From Acidiphilium sp. CAG:727 (GTDB lineage: Bacteria > Bacillota > Clostridia > Christensenellales > Borkfalkiaceae), in assembly GCA_000437515.1 (NCBI GenBank), contig FR898485.1, positions 7,958-28,179 on the forward strand: a DNA stretch of 20,222 nucleotides. The letters are read 5' to 3'. This document shows, in pieces, positions 1 to 7,332 of this stretch. Both the position numbers and the translations under genes were made by a program. Each line of letters begins with the position of its first letter. The first letter of the stretch is position 1. The notes under the pieces were generated by a model, which was not told the origin of the DNA, made no database searches, and saw only the letters and a program-made list of their open reading frames with translations.

Positions 1-1
1 G

Positions 2-1288
2 ATTCCCGCTTCCGCGGTGAGCGGCGAAACGATAAAACTTCCGCTCCCCGACGGCATTTTGTATCACGGCGGCGAAAAATATTATCTTCCCGTAAAAGTT
101 TACTTCGACGAAACCGAAGTCGGAACGGATATGCAGGTTAAAAATCTCGTCGCGGGCGAACATACGATAAAATACGAGTGCGTAAGCCCGATAGACGCCG
201 GCAAAAAGACCGAATACGCGTTTACTCTGACGGTAAAAGATAAAACCGTAGCCGACGGCGCGCGCCTTTTCGATAATTATTTCGATTTCGTAAACTGCAA
301 ACCCGTAACGACCGCTGACAGAGAATACGCCGTAAAAATAGGCAAAACCGAAGAAGCGTCTTTCGCTTTTTCGCGCGAGATACCCGTCGATTATCTCAAC
401 TTCGAGATATCTACTACCGCGGGTACGTCTTCGTATTCTCAGATTTATTTCGTGATGACGGACGCTAAAAACGCGTCGGATAAAGTAATGGTAAGAATCA
501 GAAGACTTTCGTCTTACGACAGCCTTTATATCTCTTACGACGACGCGACCGGATCGGTGTTTTACGGCGAAAGCGGCGAAGAATCGGAAAAAATAACCTC
601 TTATTCCGACGGCAGAACTTTCGCGGGATTCAAAAGCGGAAAGGCTTATATATCTTTCGAAGTACGCGGAGTTAAAAAGGACACGGAATTCGTTTTAAGA
701 AAAATCGCTTCCAACGCGATAACCACCGATTCAAGCGATTACGCCGCGCCGGAATTTCTGACGAATAACGATTACCGCGCAGTGTACGTTTCGTATATCG
801 GACATTCGATATACCTTCCCGAACTCAAAGCCTTCGACCTTCTCGATAACGACGTAACCGTTACGCTTACCTTGTACGGCGACGACGGAACGATTTACGA
901 GGGCAAGGGCGGATATACCTTCGATATAACCAAGAGCGGCGAATATATGGCTGAATACGTAGCCGTAGATTCTTACGGCAATCAGAAGCCGCAGATTTCG
1001 ACCATTTACGTAGGCGACCTCGAATCGCCCGTGATTAAAGTTTCGGGTATCAAGGCTACCGTCAAAGTCGGGCAGGAAATAACTCTTCCGAAGGCGAAGA
1101 TTACCGATAACGACACTTCGGCGGAAGAAATAACGAGTTACGTTTACGTCGTAAAGGGCAACAATCAGAAAAAACTTTTGGGCGATACCTATAAGTTTAC
1201 CGAAGCGGGAGAATATAAAATAAGATATTCCGCTTACGATAAAAACCAAAACTATACCGTCGTCGAATTTACGGTAATCTGCAAATAA
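2..1288 (+). CDS. Ig-like-domain surface protein, C-terminal part (5' end outside window)
   Basis: The frame is open to the left edge, so this is the C-terminal part (about 428 residues) of a larger protein; its start and any signal peptide are not visible. An Ig-like beta domain comes first. A roughly 150-residue beta-rich stretch follows that resembles a jelly-roll or carbohydrate-binding module but that I cannot assign. Two more Ig/cadherin-like domains end the protein; their phrases such as 'SPVIKVSG', 'TDND' and 'FTEAGEYKIRYSAYDKNQN' are typical of bacterial DUF5011/HYR-like extracellular domains. It ends in VICK with no LPXTG or transmembrane anchor, so any anchor must be N-terminal, which would fit the lipoproteins downstream. 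The next gene begins 14 bases later. Inferred role: secreted or surface-attached stalk or glycan-binding protein. Enzymatic domains may lie upstream. Confidence 0.75.
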   Translation: MPASAVSGETIKLPLPDGILYHGGEKYYLPVKVYFDETEVGTDMQVKNLVAGEHTIKYECVSPIDAGKKTEYAFTLTVKDKTVADGARLFDNYFDFVNCKPVTTADREYAVKIGKTEEASFAFSREIPVDYLNFEISTTAGTSSYSQIYFVMTDAKNASDKVMVRIRRLSSYDSLYISYDDATGSVFYGESGEESEKITSYSDGRTFAGFKSGKAYISFEVRGVKKDTEFVLRKIASNAITTDSSDYAAPEFLTNNDYRAVYVSYIGHSIYLPELKAFDLLDNDVTVTLTLYGDDGTIYEGKGGYTFDITKSGEYMAEYVAVDSYGNQKPQISTIYVGDLESPVIKVSGIKATVKVGQEITLPKAKITDNDTSAEEITSYVYVVKGNNQKKLLGDTYKFTEAGEYKIRYSAYDKNQNYTVVEFTVICK

Positions 1289-1293
1289 GGGGG
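1287..1293 (+). promoter_or_regulatory. Shine-Dalgarno for the DUF4838 lipoprotein gene
   Basis: The sequence AAGGGGG overlaps the TAA stop of the preceding gene and lies 9 bases before the ATG at 1303. It fixes this start and suggests translational coupling. Confidence 0.75.
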
Positions 1294-1302
1294 AAATAAA
1301 AG

Positions 1303-3720
1303 ATGAAAAAATTGTTTATTTTTGCTCTGTGCGCGCTTATGATTTTCGGCTCGGCATTCTCGACGGGTTGCGGCGGAAACGAAAGCGATAAAGAAACGGC
1401 TTCCGTCAAACCTACGAAAATAGGCGACGAACCGATATCTTTCGAAGACGGCGACGAATATCTCGTAAAAGACGGAAAGAGCGACTATAAAATAGTCGTA
1501 AGCGCGGACGCGACGAAAGTCGAAAAGTACGCCGCCGAAGAACTTCAATATTTCGTGGAAAAATCCACCGCCGTGAAACTCCCGATCGCGACCGACGGCG
1601 AAGTTTCGCACGGCGATAACGGCAAATATATCTCGGTAGGCGAAAACAAACTTTTGTCCGCCGAAAAAGATATAAAAATCGATTACGAAGAACTCGGCGA
1701 AAACGGCGTTACGGTAAACACGAAAGGCAACTGCGTATACGTTGCGGGCGCGACCGAAAACGGAACTCTGTTCGCCGTTTACAGATTTTTACACTATCAG
1801 GTAGGTTATAACGCGTACGCTTACGACTGCGTCGAAGTAGACTATTTCAGATCGGTAAAACTTAAAAACATAACTTATAAACACGTTCCGTCAATCGGTC
1901 TGACCACGGCTGAAGACGGCGAACTTTCGGGCGAAGACAAAGTAAAAGAAGCGATGAGAATGTACGTTTACGCTTCCAGAAACGGCGGCTACGATATGTA
2001 TGGCAATCTCTATAACGGACTCTGGTGTCATACCACGCCTTACATCGTTTCGCAGACTCTCGACGCCGATCGCGAAAAAGCCGCGACGGAAGAAGAACGC
2101 GCCGCCAAATCAGAAGAAACGAAAGATATTATCGCCGAAACTTACGGCTATACGAAAGACGATAACGGCGACCTTATCGCGGGCGATAGCGCGGATACGA
2201 AGGGTTACGAAAACTTTACGAAAGGCTTTGAAAAAGCCCTCGGAACGCTTTTTTCTTCCACGATAAGTTCGCAGGATAAAATCGACAGAGAAGTTTTATC
2301 TCTTTACGGATACGTAATCGACAGAAAGGGCAATTACGTTCCGAACTACGTAAGAAAGACGCAAATAAACGACAAGGGCGTAGAAATCCCCGTAATCGAA
2401 AACGGAAACTACGTTTACGAAACCGACGAAGAAGGCAACCCGAAATTAGTACTCGGCGACGACGGCAAGCCGCTTTCCGACGTGGCGGGTTACACCGCCT
2501 ACGAAAAGGGTTGGAACGCCGCTTACTCGTGCGGAAATTACCACGTCGGCGCGGAGTGGCAGAAAAAGGTAAAGAGCGTAAGACTGTGGAACAACAATCA
2601 GGTATGCTATTCCAAGCAGGAAGCGATAGATCTCGCTTCGGCAACGCTTATAAATAAATACGTGAACACCGCAAACGGACCTTATCTTATGCTCGGCGTT
2701 ACCGACGGTATAGGCGCGTGCGACTGCGAAGAGTGTAAAGCGAACGAAGCCCTGTACGGCGGGGCGGCGGGCGTTCAGATGAGATTTATGAACGCCGTTG
2801 CCAAAAACGTCGAAAAATACATGAACGACAACGGAATTGATAAAACGATTTATCTCGTGGCGTTCGCGTATTATTCCTATCGTCAGCCGCCCGTAAAAGA
2901 AGTAAACGGTAAAATCGTAGCGGTAGACGAAAGCGTTATTCCCAAGAAAGACGGAAAAGTAAGAGTCGGCGTTATGTATACGCCCATCGAAGCCTGCTAC
3001 ACTCACGCCATAAGCGACGAAGTCGAAACGTGCGACAAAAACGCGCAGATCGCCGAAGAAATGAAGGGTTGGGCGGCTATCGCCGATTACCTTATGATGT
3101 ATTCTTACGGTACTAACTTCCAGGCGTATAAATATCACTTCAACAACTGGTCGCATATCGGCGATTCGATAAGATTTTACGAAAAGTGCGGGCTTAAATA
3201 CTACTTCGAGCAAGCGTGCGCCCAGAACGGCATATCGCCTATGTCTTCGATGCGCGCCTACGTGCGTTCGAAACTCGCGTGGAACTCGGCTTACGACACG
3301 CAGGATTTGATAGACGAGTTTATCGCCCACTATTACGGCGACGGCGCGGAAAGCGTAAAACAGTACTTCGAAGCCGTTATGGAAAACTTCGAAAGAATTT
3401 ACGTCATCGACGACACCGAAGATCAGAATATCTATTACAGCAGAATAATGAACAACGAAAGTTGGACGCGTTCGCTTTTGAAAGACCTTGAAAGTTATCT
3501 CGAAAAAGCCGATTACAAGATCGACACGGGCAACTCGACTATAAAAGACGTATATAAAGAGCGCGTGTTCAGAGAGTACTTCCTGCTTAAAGACAACGAA
3601 TATATGAAGTATTCGGCGTACCTGAATCAGGAAGAATACGACGAACTCGAAAAACTCGTAATGTACGGGAGAGAAAAATATAATGCATATCTGACTGCGG
3701 AGAAGACGAACAATGGTTAA
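1303..3720 (+). CDS. DUF4838 lipoprotein, GH67-like fold
   Basis: An 805-aa lipoprotein: a Lys-rich start, a hydrophobic core and the lipobox FSTGC with Cys23, then a polar linker. Residues about 60-200 look like the N-terminal domain of GH67 alpha-glucuronidases ('YAAEELQYFVEKST', then 'ENGTLFAVYRFL'). Residues about 427-700 match DUF4838, including the cysteine cluster TDGIGACDCEECKANE (C473, C475, C478) and conserved aromatic strands such as 'YLVAFAYYSYRQPP' and 'YLMMYSYGTNF'. Members of this family are predicted carbohydrate-active TIM-barrel enzymes, mostly uncharacterised, so the substrate is unknown. Between residues about 243 and 427 there is a hydrophilic stretch, rich in Lys, Asp and Glu, that I do not expect in the family. 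The export signal places it on the outer face of the membrane. The gene overlaps the next one by 8 bases. Family assignment is fairly sure; activity is inference. Confidence 0.82.
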   Translation: MKKLFIFALCALMIFGSAFSTGCGGNESDKETASVKPTKIGDEPISFEDGDEYLVKDGKSDYKIVVSADATKVEKYAAEELQYFVEKSTAVKLPIATDGEVSHGDNGKYISVGENKLLSAEKDIKIDYEELGENGVTVNTKGNCVYVAGATENGTLFAVYRFLHYQVGYNAYAYDCVEVDYFRSVKLKNITYKHVPSIGLTTAEDGELSGEDKVKEAMRMYVYASRNGGYDMYGNLYNGLWCHTTPYIVSQTLDADREKAATEEERAAKSEETKDIIAETYGYTKDDNGDLIAGDSADTKGYENFTKGFEKALGTLFSSTISSQDKIDREVLSLYGYVIDRKGNYVPNYVRKTQINDKGVEIPVIENGNYVYETDEEGNPKLVLGDDGKPLSDVAGYTAYEKGWNAAYSCGNYHVGAEWQKKVKSVRLWNNNQVCYSKQEAIDLASATLINKYVNTANGPYLMLGVTDGIGACDCEECKANEALYGGAAGVQMRFMNAVAKNVEKYMNDNGIDKTIYLVAFAYYSYRQPPVKEVNGKIVAVDESVIPKKDGKVRVGVMYTPIEACYTHAISDEVETCDKNAQIAEEMKGWAAIADYLMMYSYGTNFQAYKYHFNNWSHIGDSIRFYEKCGLKYYFEQACAQNGISPMSSMRAYVRSKLAWNSAYDTQDLIDEFIAHYYGDGAESVKQYFEAVMENFERIYVIDDTEDQNIYYSRIMNNESWTRSLLKDLESYLEKADYKIDTGNSTIKDVYKERVFREYFLLKDNEYMKYSAYLNQEEYDELEKLVMYGREKYNAYLTAEKTNNG

Positions 3721-4324
3721 AACGAAGAAAATTATCGGTTTTATACTCGCGATAATCGCGACGATCGGCGTATGTTGTTTAACCGCCTGCAAAAAAGACG
3801 AAGCGAAAAACGCCGACCCGAAAACGACGTACAGTTTTGCGATAAGCAAGACCGAAATGACGCTCGAATCGGGGCAAAGCGAAAAACTCGAATGTCGCTA
3901 CGGCGATAAGAAAATCGTTTTTTCTAGTTCCGACGATAATATCGCCACCGTCGCGGCAGACGGAACGGTAACCGCGGTAAACGCGGGCGTGGCGTATATC
4001 ACCGCCAAAGCCGACGGCGTCGAAGGGGCGGAAAAAATGTGCAAAGTTACCGTCGTTAAATACGAATACAGGGTCGAAATCGACCGCGATACGACGATAA
4101 CCGCGATTAAAGGCGCGTCGCTCGACTTCGTCGCGACCGTTTACAGGGGCGGCGAAAAATCAAACCTTACGGTTAAATTTACGGTAACGCCGACGGCGGC
4201 GACGATCATCGACAAAAATACGGCTCGCGTTACTTTCTCGGCGACGGGCGAATACACGGTCAAAGCGGAATACGCGGGCGTATACGCCGTCGTAACCGTA
4301 AAAGTAACGGATAGCATTGCGTAA
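3713..4324 (+). CDS. Small lipoprotein with Big_2 and a second Ig-like domain
   Basis: A 203-aa lipoprotein. The signal peptide ends at the lipobox LTAC (Cys26). Residues about 39-119 form a Big_2 domain, with the diagnostic pattern of an Ile-Ser-Lys strand, 'SSSDDNIATVAADGTVTAVNAG' and 'ITAKADG'. Residues about 120-203 form a second Ig-like domain ending at the C-terminus. The ATG at 3713 lies inside the last codons of the upstream gene and has GGAG at 3699-3702 about 10 bases upstream. There is no catalytic domain, so it is probably a stalk, adhesin or accessory surface protein. Its two domains match the first 190 residues of the next protein in order and in phrasing, which points to duplication. 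The function is not recognised beyond the domain level. Confidence 0.8.
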   Translation: MVKTKKIIGFILAIIATIGVCCLTACKKDEAKNADPKTTYSFAISKTEMTLESGQSEKLECRYGDKKIVFSSSDDNIATVAADGTVTAVNAGVAYITAKADGVEGAEKMCKVTVVKYEYRVEIDRDTTITAIKGASLDFVATVYRGGEKSNLTVKFTVTPTAATIIDKNTARVTFSATGEYTVKAEYAGVYAVVTVKVTDSIA

Positions 4325-4335
4325 CGGGGGCAAAT

Positions 4336-7308
4336 ATGAAAAAGTTCTGGATATTTTTGTTGTCGCTCGTCTGCTGCCTGTCTTTGGCGGCGTGCGCGAG
4401 TACGGCGAATAATACGACCAAAAAAACGACTGCCGAAATTTCTTTGGTAGACAGAGAAATCACGGTATACGTAGGCGAAACCTACAATTTCAAGCCGACG
4501 GGCGCAAAGAGTTTCGAATATTCCTCTTCGGACGAAAGCGTAGCGACCGTATCGGACGAAGGCCTACTTACCGCGCTTAAAGACGGCACGGCGTTTATCG
4601 ACGTTTCGGCGGGGAAGCAAAGCCTTACATGTAAGGTAAACGTAATAAAAGCCGAAAACTATATAAGGCTTAACTCGACCGAAATCACCGCGTCCGCGGG
4701 CAGCGACGTAACGTTGAAAGCCGAAGTTATTTCGGGCGGAAAGGTTACGGATAACGAAGTTACTTTCGATAAAGGCTCGGCAAGCGGGGTAAACGTAACC
4801 GCGAGCGGCGTAAATGAAGCGACCGTATCGCTCGTCGCTACGGGCAATTACGTGATAACCGCTGCTTACGGCTCGATGAAAGCCGAATGTAATATAAAGG
4901 CGGTAAATCTTTCGGCGGAGACTCTCGCCGTTCCGTCAATCTCGGTCGAAAACTGCGTAACGGTTAAATGGAACGCGGTAGACCACGCAAGCGGGTACGC
5001 ATACAGCGTAAACGGCGGCGAGTGGATGAAGACGACCGAAACTTCGTTTAACGCCGAAAGCGTAACGAATAACCTTAAATATAAAGACGAAGCGATTTTC
5101 GCGGTTAAGGCTCTGGCGGGCGAAACCGATTACGACTATATCGACGGGCTTCCCGTTTCGGTCGAATTTTCGCACGAATATCAACCTTCCGTAATCGAAG
5201 AATATACCTGCGTAAAGGCGGGCAAAGTAAAATTCAGATGCTCGGTCTGCGATAAAGAATACACCGACGAAAATTATCTTGACGACCATAAAATGAAAGA
5301 CGGCGCGTGCAGCGTTTGCGGCATGCAGCAGACTAAAAAAGTCGCGTACCGTTACGACGAAAAGAACGATTGCTATTTCGTAGTCGGCGCGGACGCGGGT
5401 TTCGACAGCGAAGACCTCTATATTCTGGCTAAATACGACGACGGCGAACACGGCGAGAGACCCGTTAAATATATGGGTTACGGCGCGTTTGCGGCAAATA
5501 AAACGATAAAGAGAGTTTTCCTGCCCGAAAGCATGACCGAATTCGTCGATAAAGATAACCGATACAACAAGACGAATAAAAACGGCGTTATGGTAAGCAG
5601 TCCGCTCCGCGGAACGGTTTTCGATAACTGTACCAATCTCGAATTCGTTTCTATGAAAGGCGTTACCGTGTTGCGCGACGTTGCCGACGCTTCCTATTCG
5701 CACTGGAATTTCAGGGATTGTTATAACCTGACGCAGGTTATCGTTCACGAAGACTTCGATAACTACGGCGCGACGTTCATGCGCTGGGTGAATACCCCCG
5801 ATAACGCCGCCGATAAGACGGATATATACGTTTACGGCAAGAAAATAACAAAACTCTGCAACGACAGTTATCCCATAGGTTACGATCTCGGATTCGGTAA
5901 TAACACCTTGCTTACGGGTGAAATATTCTACTACGACGAAACGGACGAGGGTTGCTATAAATGGCATTTCGCCGCGGACGGAATAACTATAGTTACGGGC
6001 GGCAAGCACGTTTACAATAATAAAAATAAATGTAAAAAGTGCGGCGCGATGAACGATTTCGGCGTGAACTACGGTTACTACGAAGGCGAAGATTTAGACG
6101 GTAATCAGGTTAAAACCTATTACGTTTCGGATAACAATACGCTCAATTTAACCGACGTTACGATATTAGCCGAATATACCGACGGCATACACGGTACTTA
6201 CCCCGTAACGTTCGTTAAAAACGGCGCGTTCGCCGGTAACCCGACTATAAAAAGAGTTACTTTGCCCGAAAGCGTCACGAGGCTCGACGGCGGCGTGTTC
6301 CAACTCTGCGAAAATCTCGAATACGTTTCGATGGTCGGTATAACCGATATGATCTTCAAAAATCTCACGAATAAGATTTTCTACGGCGAGGGCGTTGTAA
6401 GTAACAATAACTTCCTCGATTGTTACGGTCTGACTACGATTATCGTAAATAAAAACTTCAATCTTTACACCGAATCGAACGCTCAACAATTCCTTGCGAG
6501 AGATACGAGCAAATCTGCTCGTCTCGATATCTATTCTATGGGTTCTTACGAAGAAAGCGCGATAAACGCTTCGCCCAACGGAAGCAATAACATGTTAAGC
6601 GGTATAATCTTCTATAAAGGCAATCTCGACGTTTGCAGAAGATGGATAGACGACGACGGCGTTATAGAAACTTCCGCAAGGGATCACGACTTCGTTGACG
6701 GCGTTTGCGCGGTCTGCGGCGAAAAGAACGCGGCGGGCGTTATCTATCAATACAGCGCGACTTACGGCGTTTATTACGTAAGCGGATACGGCGGAACGAG
6801 CGAAACCGTCCGCGTATTCGGTAGGTGGAACGACGGTAAAAACGGCGAAGCCGACGTCAAATATATCGCCGCCGGAGCGTTCAGAAATAAAACCGAAATC
6901 AGAAGAGTTATTCTCGACGACAATATCGTGAGTCTCGAAGGCTCGGCATTCTGGGGTTGTTCCAATCTCGAATACGTTGCCATGAAAGGTGTAACGAATC
7001 TCGACTATGCAAGTCCTTACGGCGGATCTGGAAGAAACAACAATTTCAGAGAATGTTTCAAACTTAAAATTATCGTCGTAAGCAACGCGTTTACGACGAA
7101 CGTAGGGCAGTTCGGTTGCGGCGCAAGCGATACGAGAAACGAGAATATTCTCGACTTCTACGTTTTCGGCGAAAGCGGAGCGCCTGTCTTGAATACGGAC
7201 ATGGCGGACTGGAACAATCTTCCGTCCGGTAACGTTTATTATTACAGCGAAACCGAAAAATCGGGCTGTTGGCATTACGTCGACGGAGCGGCAACGCTCT
7301 GGGCGTGA
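4336..7308 (+). CDS. Three-module BspA-like (LRR_5) lipoprotein with Big_2 and FN3-like stalk
   Basis: A 990-aa lipoprotein with lipobox LAAC (Cys20). Domain order: Big_2 (residues about 34-105, 'SSSDESVATVSDEGLLTALKDG'), a second Ig-like domain (107-191), a fibronectin type III-like domain (196-278), and a cysteine segment with C302/C305 and C325/C328. Three BspA-like leucine-rich modules follow, starting near residues 336, 576 and 801. Each module contains 'GAF..N..I..V.LPES', 'C.NLE(Y/F)VSM.G(V/I)' and 'NF..C..L..IIV'. The modules are separated by H...CxxCG linkers (C566/C569 and C791/C794). The C-terminus 'YYYSETEKSGCWHYVDG' is the terminal signature common in Firmicutes BspA-like proteins. 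The family binds host proteins or other bacteria in characterised members; here adhesion or sensing is inference. GGGGG at 4326-4330 is the ribosome binding site. Confidence 0.85.
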   Translation: MKKFWIFLLSLVCCLSLAACASTANNTTKKTTAEISLVDREITVYVGETYNFKPTGAKSFEYSSSDESVATVSDEGLLTALKDGTAFIDVSAGKQSLTCKVNVIKAENYIRLNSTEITASAGSDVTLKAEVISGGKVTDNEVTFDKGSASGVNVTASGVNEATVSLVATGNYVITAAYGSMKAECNIKAVNLSAETLAVPSISVENCVTVKWNAVDHASGYAYSVNGGEWMKTTETSFNAESVTNNLKYKDEAIFAVKALAGETDYDYIDGLPVSVEFSHEYQPSVIEEYTCVKAGKVKFRCSVCDKEYTDENYLDDHKMKDGACSVCGMQQTKKVAYRYDEKNDCYFVVGADAGFDSEDLYILAKYDDGEHGERPVKYMGYGAFAANKTIKRVFLPESMTEFVDKDNRYNKTNKNGVMVSSPLRGTVFDNCTNLEFVSMKGVTVLRDVADASYSHWNFRDCYNLTQVIVHEDFDNYGATFMRWVNTPDNAADKTDIYVYGKKITKLCNDSYPIGYDLGFGNNTLLTGEIFYYDETDEGCYKWHFAADGITIVTGGKHVYNNKNKCKKCGAMNDFGVNYGYYEGEDLDGNQVKTYYVSDNNTLNLTDVTILAEYTDGIHGTYPVTFVKNGAFAGNPTIKRVTLPESVTRLDGGVFQLCENLEYVSMVGITDMIFKNLTNKIFYGEGVVSNNNFLDCYGLTTIIVNKNFNLYTESNAQQFLARDTSKSARLDIYSMGSYEESAINASPNGSNNMLSGIIFYKGNLDVCRRWIDDDGVIETSARDHDFVDGVCAVCGEKNAAGVIYQYSATYGVYYVSGYGGTSETVRVFGRWNDGKNGEADVKYIAAGAFRNKTEIRRVILDDNIVSLEGSAFWGCSNLEYVAMKGVTNLDYASPYGGSGRNNNFRECFKLKIIVVSNAFTTNVGQFGCGASDTRNENILDFYVFGESGAPVLNTDMADWNNLPSGNVYYYSETEKSGCWHYVDGAATLWA
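5239..5322 (+). other. Four-cysteine knuckle before the first BspA-like module
   Basis: In the 990-aa protein this encodes CSVC (C302/C305), a 19-residue spacer containing DDHKMKDG, then CSVCG (C325/C328). It has the form of the 'ATC..AG...Y.C..CG....H...G.C..CG' element seen in many Firmicutes surface proteins. Paired CxxC suggests a zinc ribbon-like knuckle or two disulfides; the sequence cannot decide which. Confidence 0.65.
5341..7308 (+). repeat. Three serial BspA-like modules (990-aa protein)
   Basis: Protein-level repeats start at about 5341, 6061 and 6736, with periods of about 240 and 225 residues. Each runs: a Tyr-rich strand pair, a '(Y/W)(N/D/T)DG.(H/N)G' turn, LRR_5 strands with a Cys-Asn-Leu turn, a second strand set beginning N-N-F and containing Cys, then '(I/V)(F/Y)Y......C..W...DG'. 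H...CxxCG linkers join them. They are diverged at DNA level, so they are old. Confidence 0.8.
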
Positions 7309-7322
7309 AAATAAATAATATT

Positions 7323-7328
7323 AAGGAG
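7323..7328 (+). promoter_or_regulatory. Shine-Dalgarno deciding between two tandem ATGs
   Basis: AAGGAG lies 4 bases before the ATG at 7333 and 7 bases before the ATG at 7336. The spacing favours 7336, so the protein may begin MRKTIKV rather than MMRKTIKV. The difference is one residue. Confidence 0.7.
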
Positions 7329-7332
7329 TAGA

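Noticed and set aside
2446..3849. 467-codon open frame on the minus strand, with similar long ones at 7459-8694 and 4936-6009
   Set aside because: They lie wholly or almost wholly opposite convincing coding genes, and their translations are low-complexity hydrophobic/Arg strings without recognisable domains. Codon bias on the + strand (few TTA, CTA or TCA codons) leaves the antisense frames free of stops.
5239..5322. DNA-binding zinc finger
   Set aside because: The CxxC pairs sit in an exported lipoprotein beside adhesin-type modules, so a structural surface role is more likely than nucleic-acid binding.
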